The notes under the pieces were generated by a model. It was given only the letters and a program-made list of their open reading frames with translations, was not told the origin of the DNA and made no database searches. From contig CAYXYF010000001.1 in NCBI GenBank assembly GCA_964469265.1, positions 1 to 64,000 on the forward strand: DNA of 64,000 nucleotides, in the 5' to 3' direction. This DNA is from JAEYZS01 sp964469265. GTDB taxonomy: Bacteria; Bdellovibrionota; Bdellovibrionia; Bdellovibrionales; JAEYZS01. A program made the translations under genes and the position numbers. The first letter of the stretch is position 1. The number at the start of each line of letters is the position of its first letter. This document shows positions 23,552-32,540 of the stretch, piece after piece.

Positions 23552-24979
23552 ATGCAAAAAAAGAAAATACGCTTACTCATAATTGAAGACGACGAAGAAC
23601 TTGTAGAGCTACTTCATAACTACTACGGACCTCGTGGTTATGAAGTATTTGGGTTTACTGATCCAAGTATTCCTCTTGATATCTTAGAAAAAGAAGGTGG
23701 ATCTTCTCGGTACGACGTTGCCCTCGTTGATTTAAATCTACCGAAGATGTCAGGCCTTGAATTTACAAAGAAAATAAAAAACGTCTGTCCAGATTTACCA
23801 GTCCTTCTTATGACTGCCGATAACAGCATCGAAACAGCAATGGAAGCTGTTGAAGCTGGAGCATACGACTACGTTGTTAAACCGCTTCATTTTGCGCAGT
23901 TGAATTTAACTCTGCAAAGGGCAGTTCGGTTGAAGTCTGTTCAAGACGAAGTGAAAACTCTAAGAAGTTATGTCGATCCAAAAAATGTCTTGGACAAATA
24001 CGTTTTCAAAAGCCAGAAGATGCTAAACATCTTAGACATTGCAAAGAGAGTGGCCGATAGCTCTGCCACGGTCTTGATTCACGGTGAAAGTGGGACTGGA
24101 AAAGAAGTTGTAGCGCGAGCAATTAGGGCGCTTGGCCGATTTAAAGATAAACCGTTTGTTGCAATCAACTGTTCAGCAATTCCTGAAACCCTTCTTGAGT
24201 CCGAACTTTTTGGTCATGCCAAAGGTTCTTTCACTGGAGCGATCATAAAAAAGCATGGTCTATTTGAAGAGGCAGAAGGCGGTATTCTTTTCTTAGATGA
24301 GATCGGTGACCTCAGCTTATCGCTTCAGGCGAAACTCCTTCGAGTTTTACAGGAAAGGAAAATCAAACGCGTGGGTGAAAATGAGTATGTCGATATTAAC
24401 GTGCGCATACTCGCAGCCACACACAAGGATTTGAGAAAGGCTGTTGAGGCTGGAACCTTCCGCGAAGACTTATACTTTAGGTTAAATGTAATTCCCATCG
24501 TCATCCCACCACTGCGAGAAAGAAGAGAGGATATCCTTCCTCTGGCCCAGATGTTCTTACGGAAGTTCTCAAAAGAGAATAACCGCAATTTGAGTTTCTC
24601 TAAATCAGCGGTGGATTATATGCTTCAATTCCCATGGCAGGGTAATGTCCGTGAGCTGGAAAACGCAATAGAGCGAGCGGCTGTTCTTGCTACAAATAAT
24701 GAGATCACAGCTGCAGAGCTCCCGCAACTTGAAGAAACATTTAATAAGAAAAATAGCCTTGAGGCTATATTCCAGCCCCTGCTGGCTAGAAAGGAGTTCC
24801 CGACGCTTGAAAAGATGTCCAACTCCTATATACAATTTGTAGTGAAGAACACAAACAGTACCAAAGAACACATTGCAAATATTTTGGGAATTGATCGCAA
24901 GACGCTCTATCGACGGATGCAAGCTGTACAAGCCGCTTCTCCTTCCAGAGAGAAACCGTCTCCAACAGCTGAGCTATGA
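23552..24979 (+). CDS. Sigma-54-dependent response regulator (NtrC family)
   Basis: A 475-residue activator: receiver domain (about 6-125; phospho-acceptor Asp60 in LVDLNLPKMSG), AAA+ domain (about 150-385) with Walker A GESGTGKE (178-185), the sigma-54 contact loop GSFTGA (225-230), Walker B GGILFLDEIG and the arginine-finger region. A Fis-type HTH lies at the C-terminus (HIANILGIDRKTLYRR). Ser replaces the first Ala of the classic GAFTGA loop, a tolerated variant. The ATG has no evident Shine-Dalgarno. The stop overlaps the hybrid kinase start (ATGA), so the pair forms a two-component system. Sigma-54 promoters at 23277, 28940 and 34504 are plausible targets. Confidence 0.93.
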   Translation: MQKKKIRLLIIEDDEELVELLHNYYGPRGYEVFGFTDPSIPLDILEKEGGSSRYDVALVDLNLPKMSGLEFTKKIKNVCPDLPVLLMTADNSIETAMEAVEAGAYDYVVKPLHFAQLNLTLQRAVRLKSVQDEVKTLRSYVDPKNVLDKYVFKSQKMLNILDIAKRVADSSATVLIHGESGTGKEVVARAIRALGRFKDKPFVAINCSAIPETLLESELFGHAKGSFTGAIIKKHGLFEEAEGGILFLDEIGDLSLSLQAKLLRVLQERKIKRVGENEYVDINVRILAATHKDLRKAVEAGTFREDLYFRLNVIPIVIPPLRERREDILPLAQMFLRKFSKENNRNLSFSKSAVDYMLQFPWQGNVRELENAIERAAVLATNNEITAAELPQLEETFNKKNSLEAIFQPLLARKEFPTLEKMSNSYIQFVVKNTNSTKEHIANILGIDRKTLYRRMQAVQAASPSREKPSPTAEL

Positions 24980-26669
24980 ACGAAGAACATTTAAACGTTG
25001 TTATTGTCGAAGACTCCCTCATGGATTATGAGCTGGTTGTTCGCGCCATTAAAAAATCATTTAGCAATATAACTACGACGATGGTTACTACGGCCGAGGC
25101 CATGATTGAAGCCCTTGAGCATACCCATACCGATATTGTTTTATCAGACTTTAACGTACCCGGATTCGGCGCACTGGCTGCGATAGAAATTCTAAATAAA
25201 AAATGGAGCCTAGAAATTCCACTTATTGTGGTTTCAGGTGCCGTGGGTGATGAAAAGGCTGCTGAAGTTATTAAAGCTGGTGCAAGCGACTTTGTAATGA
25301 AAAACAACCTTCAGCGCTTAGCTCCAGCGATGAAGCAAGCCATGGCTGATTACGAGAATAAACGAATTGAATCCAACCGAAGAAAGCAAGCGGAAGAAGC
25401 AGCATCCACAAGAATGCATGGCTTGGCGGTGGCTTCCCATGATTTAAAAAATCCTCTCAATTCTATTCAACTTTCCATCGAGCTCATAAGAAAGCATTTG
25501 CACGCACCCGACGGCCTAGAAAAAGCTAGAGAGCACTTAAACCGCATGGATAAAGCTGTGGTCAGAATTAAGTCATTAATTTCAGACTATATCGATCAGA
25601 CAAGTCTAGACACAGGCACATTTACCGTAAATAAATCAACATCTCGAGTGGACCTTTTATTAAATGAAATCAATGACGTATTTTCTCCGGTGGCAGATAA
25701 AAAAAACATCAAGCTTGATGTGTCGCTTTTGAAATCTGAAACCTTTGCTAGCTTTGATTATACNNNNNNNNNNNNNNNNNNNNNNNNNNNNNNNNNNNNN
25801 NNNNNNNNNNNNNNNNNNNNNNNNNNNNNNNNNNNNNNNNNNNNNNNNNNNNNNNNNNNNNNNTCAAGCTTGATGTGTCGCTTTTGAAATCTGAAACCTT
25901 TGCTAGCTTTGATTATACTCGACTATTCCAAGCCTTATTAAACATAGTTGGAAATGCTATTAAATTTACGGCGTCTGGCGGAAAAGTTTCACTAAGGTAT
26001 ATTAACGGCGATTCAAACAATCTTAAAATTGAAATTAAAGATACTGGAATAGGTATCGAGAAAAAATTTATTTCACTCATCTTCCAAAGATTTTGGCAGG
26101 GACAAACATCGGTAAAAGAGAAAGGCAGTGCGGGACTCGGCTTGTCTATCGCAAAAGGAATTATCGACGCTCACGGCGGCAAGCTTGATGTTTCCAGTAT
26201 TCCTAATAAAGGAACAGTCTTTACAATTACCATTCCCCATGAGGAAAATGAAAAATCTAGCGAACGTACGCTCTCTACTTCCACACAAAATGGTTCCCGC
26301 AATGTTCTCTTAGTGGAAGATGACTTAGATTTAAAAGAAATCTTTACAGAGCTACTCACCAATGAAGGGTTTAATGTTACTGGGTATAGCGATGGCAATA
26401 AGGCATTTGAATACGTCTCAGAATCAAATGATGGGATTGATCTGATAATCCTAGACTACCAACTCCCTGGAATTAATGGCTCAGAACTCGTCTCTAAGAT
26501 TCGGCTACTCCCTAAAAAAGTATCACAAGTGCCCATCCTAGTTACTTCAGCTGAGATGAATTTGGCTGAAGTGTTTCCAGATAACACGAATCTTTCATTT
26601 GTAAAAAAGCCTGTTGCGATAAATGATTTTATGAATGCTGTTGAAAACGCAATTGTAAACAAAGGTTAA
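24976..26669 (+). CDS. Hybrid histidine kinase REC-HisKA-HATPase-REC (interrupted by assembly gap)
   Basis: The frame is cut by 100 N at 25764-25863, but the 55 bp before the gap are repeated exactly after it, in the same reading frame. Joining 25763 to 25919 gives one 512-residue protein. Domains: N-terminal receiver (Asp58 in VLSDFNVPG), coiled linker, HisKA with phospho-acceptor His155 (ASHDLKNPLNS), HATPase with NIVGNAIKF, DTGIGI and GLGLSIAKGI, and a C-terminal receiver (LIILDYQLPGING). There is no membrane segment, so it is cytoplasmic. It starts in an ATGA overlap with the sigma-54 activator gene and is followed by an Hpt gene. A His-Asp-His-Asp relay to the activator is the natural reading. 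Confidence 0.88.
25709..25918. repeat. 55 bp exact duplication on both sides of the N gap
   Basis: 25709-25763 and 25864-25918 are identical over 55 bases and abut the N run on each side. Both copies are in the same codon phase. The pattern is that of two contigs overlapping by one k-mer and then scaffolded with a fixed gap. It is an assembly artefact, not a biological repeat. Confidence 0.9.
25764..25863. other. Assembly gap (100 N)
   Basis: Exactly 100 N, the conventional placeholder for an unknown gap size. The flanking duplication implies that the true distance is negative (contigs overlap), so nothing is missing. Confidence 0.95.
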
Positions 26670-26673
26670 AAAC

Positions 26674-26958
26674 GTGAGCTTTGATCTACCGCCTGAGTAC
26701 ATTGAAAAGTATATTAAACGCAGATATGACGATCTAAAACAGTGTCTTTCTTCCTTAGAAAGTGGCGATTATAAAAAAATAGAACTGATCGCCCATCAAA
26801 TGAAAGGAAACGGAACTAGCTTTGGATTTCCGCAGATCACTGAACTGGGCGGCACCCTAGAGACTTCTGCTCGCGCAGAAAGTGAACCCGAAGTTCGAGC
26901 AGGGCTCAATGAACTCAAGCTTATCCTAGAAGCTGCTCAGCATACGCGCGGGGTTTGA
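26674..26958 (+). CDS. Histidine phosphotransfer (Hpt) domain protein
   Basis: A 94-residue single Hpt domain: His41 in AHQMKGNGTSFGF matches the HxxKGxxxxxG signature, set in a four-helix bundle. It would pass phosphate between the kinase's C-terminal receiver and another receiver, such as the one in the activator at 23552 or the free receiver next door. GTG start, 4 nt after the hybrid kinase stop, so same operon. Its last 22 nt overlap the end of the convergent receiver gene. Confidence 0.88.
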   Translation: MSFDLPPEYIEKYIKRRYDDLKQCLSSLESGDYKKIELIAHQMKGNGTSFGFPQITELGGTLETSARAESEPEVRAGLNELKLILEAAQHTRGV

Positions 26959-27347
26959 TTTAAACTTAACCAGTATGAACCTAAACTTTTCACGGCATCG
27001 GCAAACTGATTAAAGTCTACTGGCTTTCGAACGTAACTATTCGCGCCGCCATCGTAGCCTCTTAAGACGTCAGTTTCTTCAACGGACGTTGAAAGAATGA
27101 CAACAGGTATGTGTTTTGTTTTTTTTTGAGTTCGCAAGTGACCTAAGACCTCAAATCCATCACGCTTTGGTAGTTTTAAATCCAACAGTATGACTTGTGG
27201 CTCGATAGTCATGGAGCTAAAAAAGTTGATCGCCTCATCGCCATCTTTCAAAACAATAATTTGATTTGAAAAATTATTTTGATTAAGAGCGCGAATCGTT
27301 AACAATACATCTTGCTCATTATCTTCTATAAGAACTATAGGATTCAT
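26937..27347 (-). CDS. Single-domain response regulator (Rcp1/CheY-like)
   Basis: About 136 residues: IVLIEDNEQD acidic pocket, VILLDLKLPKRDG with the phospho-acceptor Asp, VILSTS with the switch residue and YVRKPVDF with the conserved Lys. It is of the Rcp1 type found beside phytochrome-like kinases. The start is taken at the ATG 27347 (MNPIVLIED); an in-frame TTG at 27383, 4 nt after the kinase stop, is possible. It forms a pair with the CHASE3 kinase upstream. Its 3' end overlaps the Hpt gene. Confidence 0.85.
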   Translation of the reverse strand: MNPIVLIEDNEQDVLLTIRALNQNNFSNQIIVLKDGDEAINFFSSMTIEPQVILLDLKLPKRDGFEVLGHLRTQKKTKHIPVVILSTSVEETDVLRGYDGGANSYVRKPVDFNQFADAVKSLGSYWLSLNQTPRVC

Positions 27348-27386
27348 TTTTGACACCTTTAACTTCCACTTGTTACTATCCAACTC

Positions 27387-28799
27387 TTAGCTTAAACGAA
27401 AGTAGAAAGTTGCTCCCTCGTTTACTTTTCCTTCTGCCCAAATCTCACCACCGTGTTTAAGAATAATTCTTTTAACAGTAGCAAGACCCACTCCTGTGCC
27501 TGCAAAATCAATTGCGCTGTGAAGCCTTTGGAATGCTCCAAAAAGTTTGTCTTTAAAGCGCATGTCAAAACCAGCTCCATTATCTCTTATGAAATACACT
27601 TTTTGTCCATCGATTTTTGTCGTTCCGAACTCTATTGTAGGGTTTTTTGATTTAGAGGTAAATTTCCATGCATTCGCTACAAGGTTTTCTAGTGCCAATT
27701 TGAGTAACCCAGGGTCGCCATAGACCATGTTTTTTTCATTTGGAACAATTAAATTTCTCTTTTCATCGGGTTTGTCACTCTTAAGCTCTGTAAAAACTTC
27801 TTTAATTATTTCTGTAAGGTCGACCTTCGCCCTTGAGGCGTCGAGCCGTGAAATCCGCGATAAGTTTAAAAGATCATCAATTAATTTCCCCATTTTTTGC
27901 ACGCCTTCTCTAATAAAGTAAAGGTACTGCTTTCCCTGGGCGTCGATTTTATCTGGATAATCTTCTAATAAGGCCTGACTAAAACCATCGATACCCCGCA
28001 AAGGAGCGCGCAGGTCATGAGACACGGAGTAAGAAAAAGCTTCAAGCTCTGCATTGGTGGATCTTAGCTCCGCGGTTCTAATATCAACGGTTTCTTCTAA
28101 CTTATCGTTTTGGATTTTTAACTTTTCATTAAGGGCGTCCAGATCATTTAAAACTTCTTCATAAGCAACTGATGTTGAAACAATCCCTCGCCAGACGATC
28201 ATCGATATTAAACCCGACAATAGTATCCCTAAAATAAATGACACATAAATGGTTAGCTTAGATTCAGCGTCATGCTCTCGAACTCTTTTTTCGCGAAGCT
28301 CTTCTTTGAGTTCAATAAACTCAGCGATTTCTGAACGAATTGATCTCATTTTCTCAAGTCGCCCAGGCCGTTTAAAACTTTCTGCGAGTGCGCCGTGATC
28401 CTTTTGTGCAACCATGGAGGCCATGTCGCGCATCCATATCTTTATTTCTTCTCGAAGAGATTCAAATTGCAACTTTTGCGCGGGTTCAAGTAATTCAAAA
28501 ATTTCATCAGATAGTCTTTGGATGTGTCCGATGGCGATAATATACGGCTCTAAATACTCTGCTCTGTAGTCATATAAAATATAACCCCTAACACTAGTTT
28601 CAGTATCAACAATATATTTTTTGAGTTCATAGAAGTCTGCGATAATACGTTCCGTTTTTAGAAGGCGGCTTGTGGAAGCAACATAAGCACGGCTTTGGAG
28701 CCACATAATTGTTAGGACACTAACGACCAATAAAAACGGGAGTAAAATCGCCCAGAAAAATGAACGTCGAACATTAAAGTGAGGGTTTCGATTAGCCAT
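27387..28799 (-). CDS. CHASE3-type membrane sensor histidine kinase
   Basis: A 470-residue kinase: membrane segment at about 12-33, an extracytoplasmic helical CHASE3-type domain (about 35-180, with ETSVRGYILYD), a second membrane segment (about 183-205), a coiled coil, HisKA with His261 in SVSHDLRAPLRGIDGF and HATPase with NLVANAWKF, DNGAGFDMRF and GTGVGLATVKRII. The phospho-acceptor region is of the bacteriophytochrome/Rcp1 type, which fits the Rcp1-like receiver directly downstream. The ligand is unknown. It is divergent from csbD. Confidence 0.88.
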   Translation of the reverse strand: MANRNPHFNVRRSFFWAILLPFLLVVSVLTIMWLQSRAYVASTSRLLKTERIIADFYELKKYIVDTETSVRGYILYDYRAEYLEPYIIAIGHIQRLSDEIFELLEPAQKLQFESLREEIKIWMRDMASMVAQKDHGALAESFKRPGRLEKMRSIRSEIAEFIELKEELREKRVREHDAESKLTIYVSFILGILLSGLISMIVWRGIVSTSVAYEEVLNDLDALNEKLKIQNDKLEETVDIRTAELRSTNAELEAFSYSVSHDLRAPLRGIDGFSQALLEDYPDKIDAQGKQYLYFIREGVQKMGKLIDDLLNLSRISRLDASRAKVDLTEIIKEVFTELKSDKPDEKRNLIVPNEKNMVYGDPGLLKLALENLVANAWKFTSKSKNPTIEFGTTKIDGQKVYFIRDNGAGFDMRFKDKLFGAFQRLHSAIDFAGTGVGLATVKRIILKHGGEIWAEGKVNEGATFYFRLS

Positions 28800-28939
28800 T
28801 CCTATTTATAATTTAAAAATCAATAATTTAGAACCAAATTCGCCTAGAAAATTTTAATTTAGCTGGACATTATTCTCCGCTCGTGGGGCATAACGCAACC
28901 AAGTATTAACTGATATCAAAGCTCGCATATACTCCGTGT

Positions 28940-28955
28940 TGGCATTCCGATTGCT
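28940..28955 (+). promoter_or_regulatory. Sigma-54-type promoter for csbD
   Basis: TGGCAT-TCCGA-TTGCT: GG and GC invariant, correct spacing, one mismatch to TGGCAC-N5-TTGCW. Expected transcription start near 28966; the csbD ATG is at 29000 with AAGGAG before it. Confidence 0.7.
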
Positions 28956-28999
28956 CTATTAACTAACAGCACATAACACCAACTTTAAGGAGCAAACTC

Positions 29000-29281
29000 A
29001 TGAATGAATCAGTTATTTCTGGAAAATGGAAAGAAATTAAAGGTGAGATTAAAAAAACCTGGGGTAATCTCACCGATGACGAAATTGATCAAGCACAAGG
29101 AAATGTCGAAAGTTTAGCGGGAACAATCCAGAAAAAATTTGGATTAGCTAAAGAAGAAGCCTCTGAAAGACTCAACAAGATCTTTAGAAAATTTGATTCT
29201 GATGATAGCGAAGCAGACTTTCGTCCAACGGACCGAACGGACTCTACGCTAGATTCAGAAAATCTTTCGACTAAGATCTAG
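29000..29281 (+). CDS. CsbD-family stress protein
   Basis: A 93-residue hydrophilic protein with the CsbD signature near the N-terminus (SGKWKEIKGEIKKTWG, then LTDDEIDQAQGN). CsbD/YjbJ proteins are abundant under general stress, and their mechanism is unknown. The C-terminal third is acidic and polar and longer than the usual 60-70 residues. It has its own sigma-54-type promoter and a strong terminator, so it is a single-gene unit. In E. coli relatives are under sigma-S; sigma-54 control would be a rewiring. Confidence 0.9.
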   Translation: MNESVISGKWKEIKGEIKKTWGNLTDDEIDQAQGNVESLAGTIQKKFGLAKEEASERLNKIFRKFDSDDSEADFRPTDRTDSTLDSENLSTKI

Positions 29282-29321
29282 AGAGTTTAATCGCCCCGAT
29301 CTCCCAATGTTTCCTCCTCGC

Positions 29322-29365
29322 AAAATCTCCACTAGACTTCGGTCTACGTGGAGATTTTATTTTAT
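29322..29365 (+). terminator. Strong terminator with UUCG tetraloop after csbD
   Basis: Stem AAAATCTCCAC (29322-29332) with GTGGAGATTTT (29348-29358), an inner 5 bp stem TAGAC/GTCTA closed by a cUUCGg tetraloop, then T-rich sequence. Confidence 0.93.
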
Positions 29366-29394
29366 AGAACCTCACCTGCGCCCTCTAAATTCTT

Positions 29395-29420
29395 CAAATT
29401 AAGTCTGAACATTCCGATAG
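29395..29420 (+). promoter_or_regulatory. Weak sigma-28-like promoter for cpaE-cpaF
   Basis: CAAA, 14 nt, TCCGATAG: 6 of 8 matches to the FliA -10 but spacing one short. It shares ATTCCGATA with the flp site at 16943, which is the main reason to list it. 25 nt before the ATG at 29445. Confidence 0.3.
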
Positions 29421-29444
29421 TTAGTTGATGGTAGGAAGTAAAAG

Positions 29445-31598
29445 ATGAGCGCTCCGTTTCATATTATTTCAGTGATTGGCGGCAAAGGTGGTGTTGGTAA
29501 AAGTGTTTTTGCCGCAAACCTTGCAATTGCATTTACGCGTGAATTGAAATCGCGCGCACTTTTACTCGATCTCGATTCAGAATCTTGTGGAGATCAAAAC
29601 GTGATCTTAGGATTAAAACCCCTTAAGACAATCTCAGAGATCGCTTCTTTTAATGGCCAGATAAATGCCCAAACAGTTTCAACACTAGTGACTAAGCATT
29701 CCTCAGGGTTAGGTTTTATCGGTGCAGTGAAATCTGCTGTGGAAAAATTAAATGTATCACCTGATATGATTGATAAACCGCTGAACCAACTGGGCTTAAT
29801 TTTTCCTTATGTGATCGCAGACCTTGGTTGCAATATTGGCGATCTTCAAATGAAGATTCTAGAAAAAAGCTCATGCGTACTTATTATTTCTACACCTGAG
29901 GTTCTCGCAACCAACCAGTCTTTACGGGTCATGAATCAACTTATTGCTAGCACACTTCCCACTGATTTATTTCAGGTGGTGCTCAATAAATATGGGAAAG
30001 GCGCACTTCCGCCTCAAGCGTTAGCACAGACCTTCAAGAAAAACATTTTAGGAATCATTCCGCAAGATGACGCGGCTTCAAGTGCGGCTCTCCAAACTGG
30101 AGTTCCCGTTGTAATCTCGCAGCCACAATCCCAGATTGCACAGGCTTATCACGAAGTTGTTCGAAAACTTAGCGCAAATAATTTGCTAAACAAAATGCAG
30201 CGGTTACAACGGCCAACAGGACTGAAAGCTCCCACCCAATCACCTTCATCAGCTGCAGGTGCTGCAACGACAGGCTCACGTAAAAATAATCCAAGAAATC
30301 TTTTTAAAGAACAAATTCACAGAGAACTCATTAATACAATGAACCTTAAAAAAGGGATTACTGAAACAAAAGGCGACGCGGAAAAAGAACGCCAGCTTTT
30401 TACGAAGACTCAACAGGTCATCTCTCAACTCGTAGACAAAATGCAACCAGGCATGCCTCGTGACGAGCGCTCACAAATTATTAAAGAAGTTCTTGATGAG
30501 GCCCTTGGACTCGGGCCTCTAGAAGTTTTATTAGCTGACGATCATGTTACAGAGATAATGGTAAATGGAGCGGATAAAATATTTGTTGAAAAAGGTGGTA
30601 AGATTTTTCTAAGCCCTGTCACCTTTACATCGAATATCCACTTACGAAACGTCATCGAAAGAATTGTGACGCCATTGGGTCGCCGTATTGATGAGAAAAC
30701 ACCATACGTCGATGCCAGACTCAAGGACGGAAGCCGTGTGAACGCTGTTATTGAGCCGATTGCTATTGATGGGCCCTCATTAACGATCAGAAAATTCGCT
30801 CGAAAACCGATCGTTGCAAAAGATTATATTCAGTGGGGCTCAATGACAGAGCCCATGTTGGACTTCATGCGCATCTGTGTTGAGAATGGATTAAATATTA
30901 TTATTTCTGGTGGTACTGGATCTGGTAAAACAACACTTCTTAATGTCCTTTCAAGCTTTATCCCAGCGACGGAAAGAATCGTGACCGTTGAGGATGCGGC
31001 GGAACTACAACTGAACCAAGAGCACGTTGTTAGACTTGAAACACGTCCTTCAAATATGGAAGGTACTGGCTCTATTACAATTCGTGACCTTGTACGAAAC
31101 TCTTTACGTATGCGTCCTGACAGAATTGTCGTGGGTGAGTGTCGCGGTGGGGAAGCTCTTGATATGCTTTCTGCGATGAATACAGGTCACGACGGATCTA
31201 TGACAACTGTGCACGCCAACTCACCCCGAGAAGCTATTGGCCGACTTGAAACTCTTTGTCTAATGGCGGGCATGGACTTGCCTGCTAAAGCGATTCGCGA
31301 ACAAATTGCTGGCGCGGTCGATCTTATAATCCAAATCTCAAGACTCTCAGATGGTACAAGGAAAATAGTAAGTATTACCGAAGTTGCTGGAATGCAGGGT
31401 GAGGCCGTAACACTCCAAGAAATATTTAAATACAAAGAGGAAGGTTTTGATAAAAACCGTAAAATTTTAGGTCAGTTCTTGGCGACGGGCCTTATTCCAA
31501 CATTTATTGAAGAGTTTGAAAGAAGGGGTTTAAAGATTCCCCGCACGCTGTTTAGCAATGAAACTGGATTTAAAAAAGTTTCAGGCGGTAAAGTATGA
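29445..31598 (+). CDS. CpaE/TadZ-CpaF/TadA fusion, Tad pilus ATPase
   Basis: A 717-residue fusion of two Tad proteins. Residues 1-245 are a MinD/ParA-like CpaE/TadZ domain with the deviant Walker A GGKGGVGKS (12-20), which localises the pilus machine. A Pro/Ser/Thr/Ala linker (about 250-285) follows. Residues about 290-717 are the CpaF/TadA secretion ATPase with Walker A GGTGSGKT (489-496), VTVEDAAELQL, the Asp/His boxes around TGHDGSMTTVHANSP and an arginine-rich N-domain. The two are normally separate genes. It lies in one operon with tadB (4 nt overlap). No internal stop or frameshift, so the fusion is real in this assembly. Confidence 0.93.
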   Translation: MSAPFHIISVIGGKGGVGKSVFAANLAIAFTRELKSRALLLDLDSESCGDQNVILGLKPLKTISEIASFNGQINAQTVSTLVTKHSSGLGFIGAVKSAVEKLNVSPDMIDKPLNQLGLIFPYVIADLGCNIGDLQMKILEKSSCVLIISTPEVLATNQSLRVMNQLIASTLPTDLFQVVLNKYGKGALPPQALAQTFKKNILGIIPQDDAASSAALQTGVPVVISQPQSQIAQAYHEVVRKLSANNLLNKMQRLQRPTGLKAPTQSPSSAAGAATTGSRKNNPRNLFKEQIHRELINTMNLKKGITETKGDAEKERQLFTKTQQVISQLVDKMQPGMPRDERSQIIKEVLDEALGLGPLEVLLADDHVTEIMVNGADKIFVEKGGKIFLSPVTFTSNIHLRNVIERIVTPLGRRIDEKTPYVDARLKDGSRVNAVIEPIAIDGPSLTIRKFARKPIVAKDYIQWGSMTEPMLDFMRICVENGLNIIISGGTGSGKTTLLNVLSSFIPATERIVTVEDAAELQLNQEHVVRLETRPSNMEGTGSITIRDLVRNSLRMRPDRIVVGECRGGEALDMLSAMNTGHDGSMTTVHANSPREAIGRLETLCLMAGMDLPAKAIREQIAGAVDLIIQISRLSDGTRKIVSITEVAGMQGEAVTLQEIFKYKEEGFDKNRKILGQFLATGLIPTFIEEFERRGLKIPRTLFSNETGFKKVSGGKV

Positions 31599-32470
31599 GT
31601 CTACTAGGTAACGACTTTATTTTTATCGTACTTATGGGCGCGGTGATTTTCTTTGCGTCGATGTATTTCTCCGATAGGATTATTGCCTTCCTCTACGACA
31701 AGAGTCTTGGAAGCAGACAATACGTCCTTGAAAGACTTGAGTTGATGTTTGTGGAGACTAATCCAACAAAAGTGACTATTACGATGCTTCTACTGAGTTT
31801 CGGATTAGGCTTTCTTGTTTTCATTGCTCTTTTCCCGAGCTTAATTTCTGGCTTTATTTTAGGCAGTATTATCACGATGGTGGGCTGGCAGGTTCCGAAA
31901 TATCTTGTGGACTACCTCTATGAAAAACGATGTGCAAAATTTGTAGATCAAATGGTAGATGCGCTCACTATTATGTCCAACGGGATCAGAGCGGGCTTGG
32001 GGATCACGCAGTCAATGGAAAGAGTCGTCGACAATATGCCTGGTCCAGTTAGACAAGAGTTTGGGCTTGTCTTATCACAAATTAAATTAGGTCTGAGCGT
32101 AGAAGAAGCCTTATCAAACCTCGGAACAAGAATCCCAGTAGCTGACGTGCAAATGTTTGTCACCGCAATCAATATCCTTAAAGAAACAGGTGGTAATTTA
32201 GCCGAGACATTTACCACAATGGTAGAAACCCTTCGTGAACGCCAAAAAATTCATAAAAAAATCGAAGCACTCACTGCTCAAGGGGTAACTCAAGGAATTA
32301 TCGTGACGATGGTTCCGTTTATATTACTGGTTGTTTTTCTAGTTGTAGATCCAAGTTTTGTTAAACCGCTTTTTACGACAACTCTAGGAATTATATTCCT
32401 CATGTTGATGTTGAGCTTGCAGGTGATTGGCGGACTCATGATTAGGAAGATAGTAAAAATTAAAGTTTGA
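31595..32470 (+). CDS. tadB: Tad pilus inner-membrane platform protein TadB
   Basis: A 291-residue GspF/T2SSF-family protein: N-terminal membrane segments (about 8-28, 58-78, 80-98), a cytoplasmic T2SSF domain (about 105-230) with ALTIMSNGIRAGLGITQSME and AINILKETGGNLAETF, and two C-terminal membrane helices. It would be driven by the CpaF ATPase encoded just upstream. Usually a tadC gene follows; here the next gene is the YD-repeat protein, so TadC must come from elsewhere (compare 1292-1723). Confidence 0.92.
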   Translation: MSLLGNDFIFIVLMGAVIFFASMYFSDRIIAFLYDKSLGSRQYVLERLELMFVETNPTKVTITMLLLSFGLGFLVFIALFPSLISGFILGSIITMVGWQVPKYLVDYLYEKRCAKFVDQMVDALTIMSNGIRAGLGITQSMERVVDNMPGPVRQEFGLVLSQIKLGLSVEEALSNLGTRIPVADVQMFVTAINILKETGGNLAETFTTMVETLRERQKIHKKIEALTAQGVTQGIIVTMVPFILLVVFLVVDPSFVKPLFTTTLGIIFLMLMLSLQVIGGLMIRKIVKIKV

Positions 32471-32540
32471 CTTCTAGCCCTAGGTCGAATGGCTATCGAG
32501 CTAGTATGAATGTAAAATAGTTTGTGGGAGAAAACTCGTA

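Noticed and set aside
25709..25918. 55 bp direct repeat as a transposon target duplication or tandem repeat
   Set aside because: Both copies abut a run of exactly 100 N and are in the same codon phase; collapse restores an intact kinase. It is an assembly overlap.
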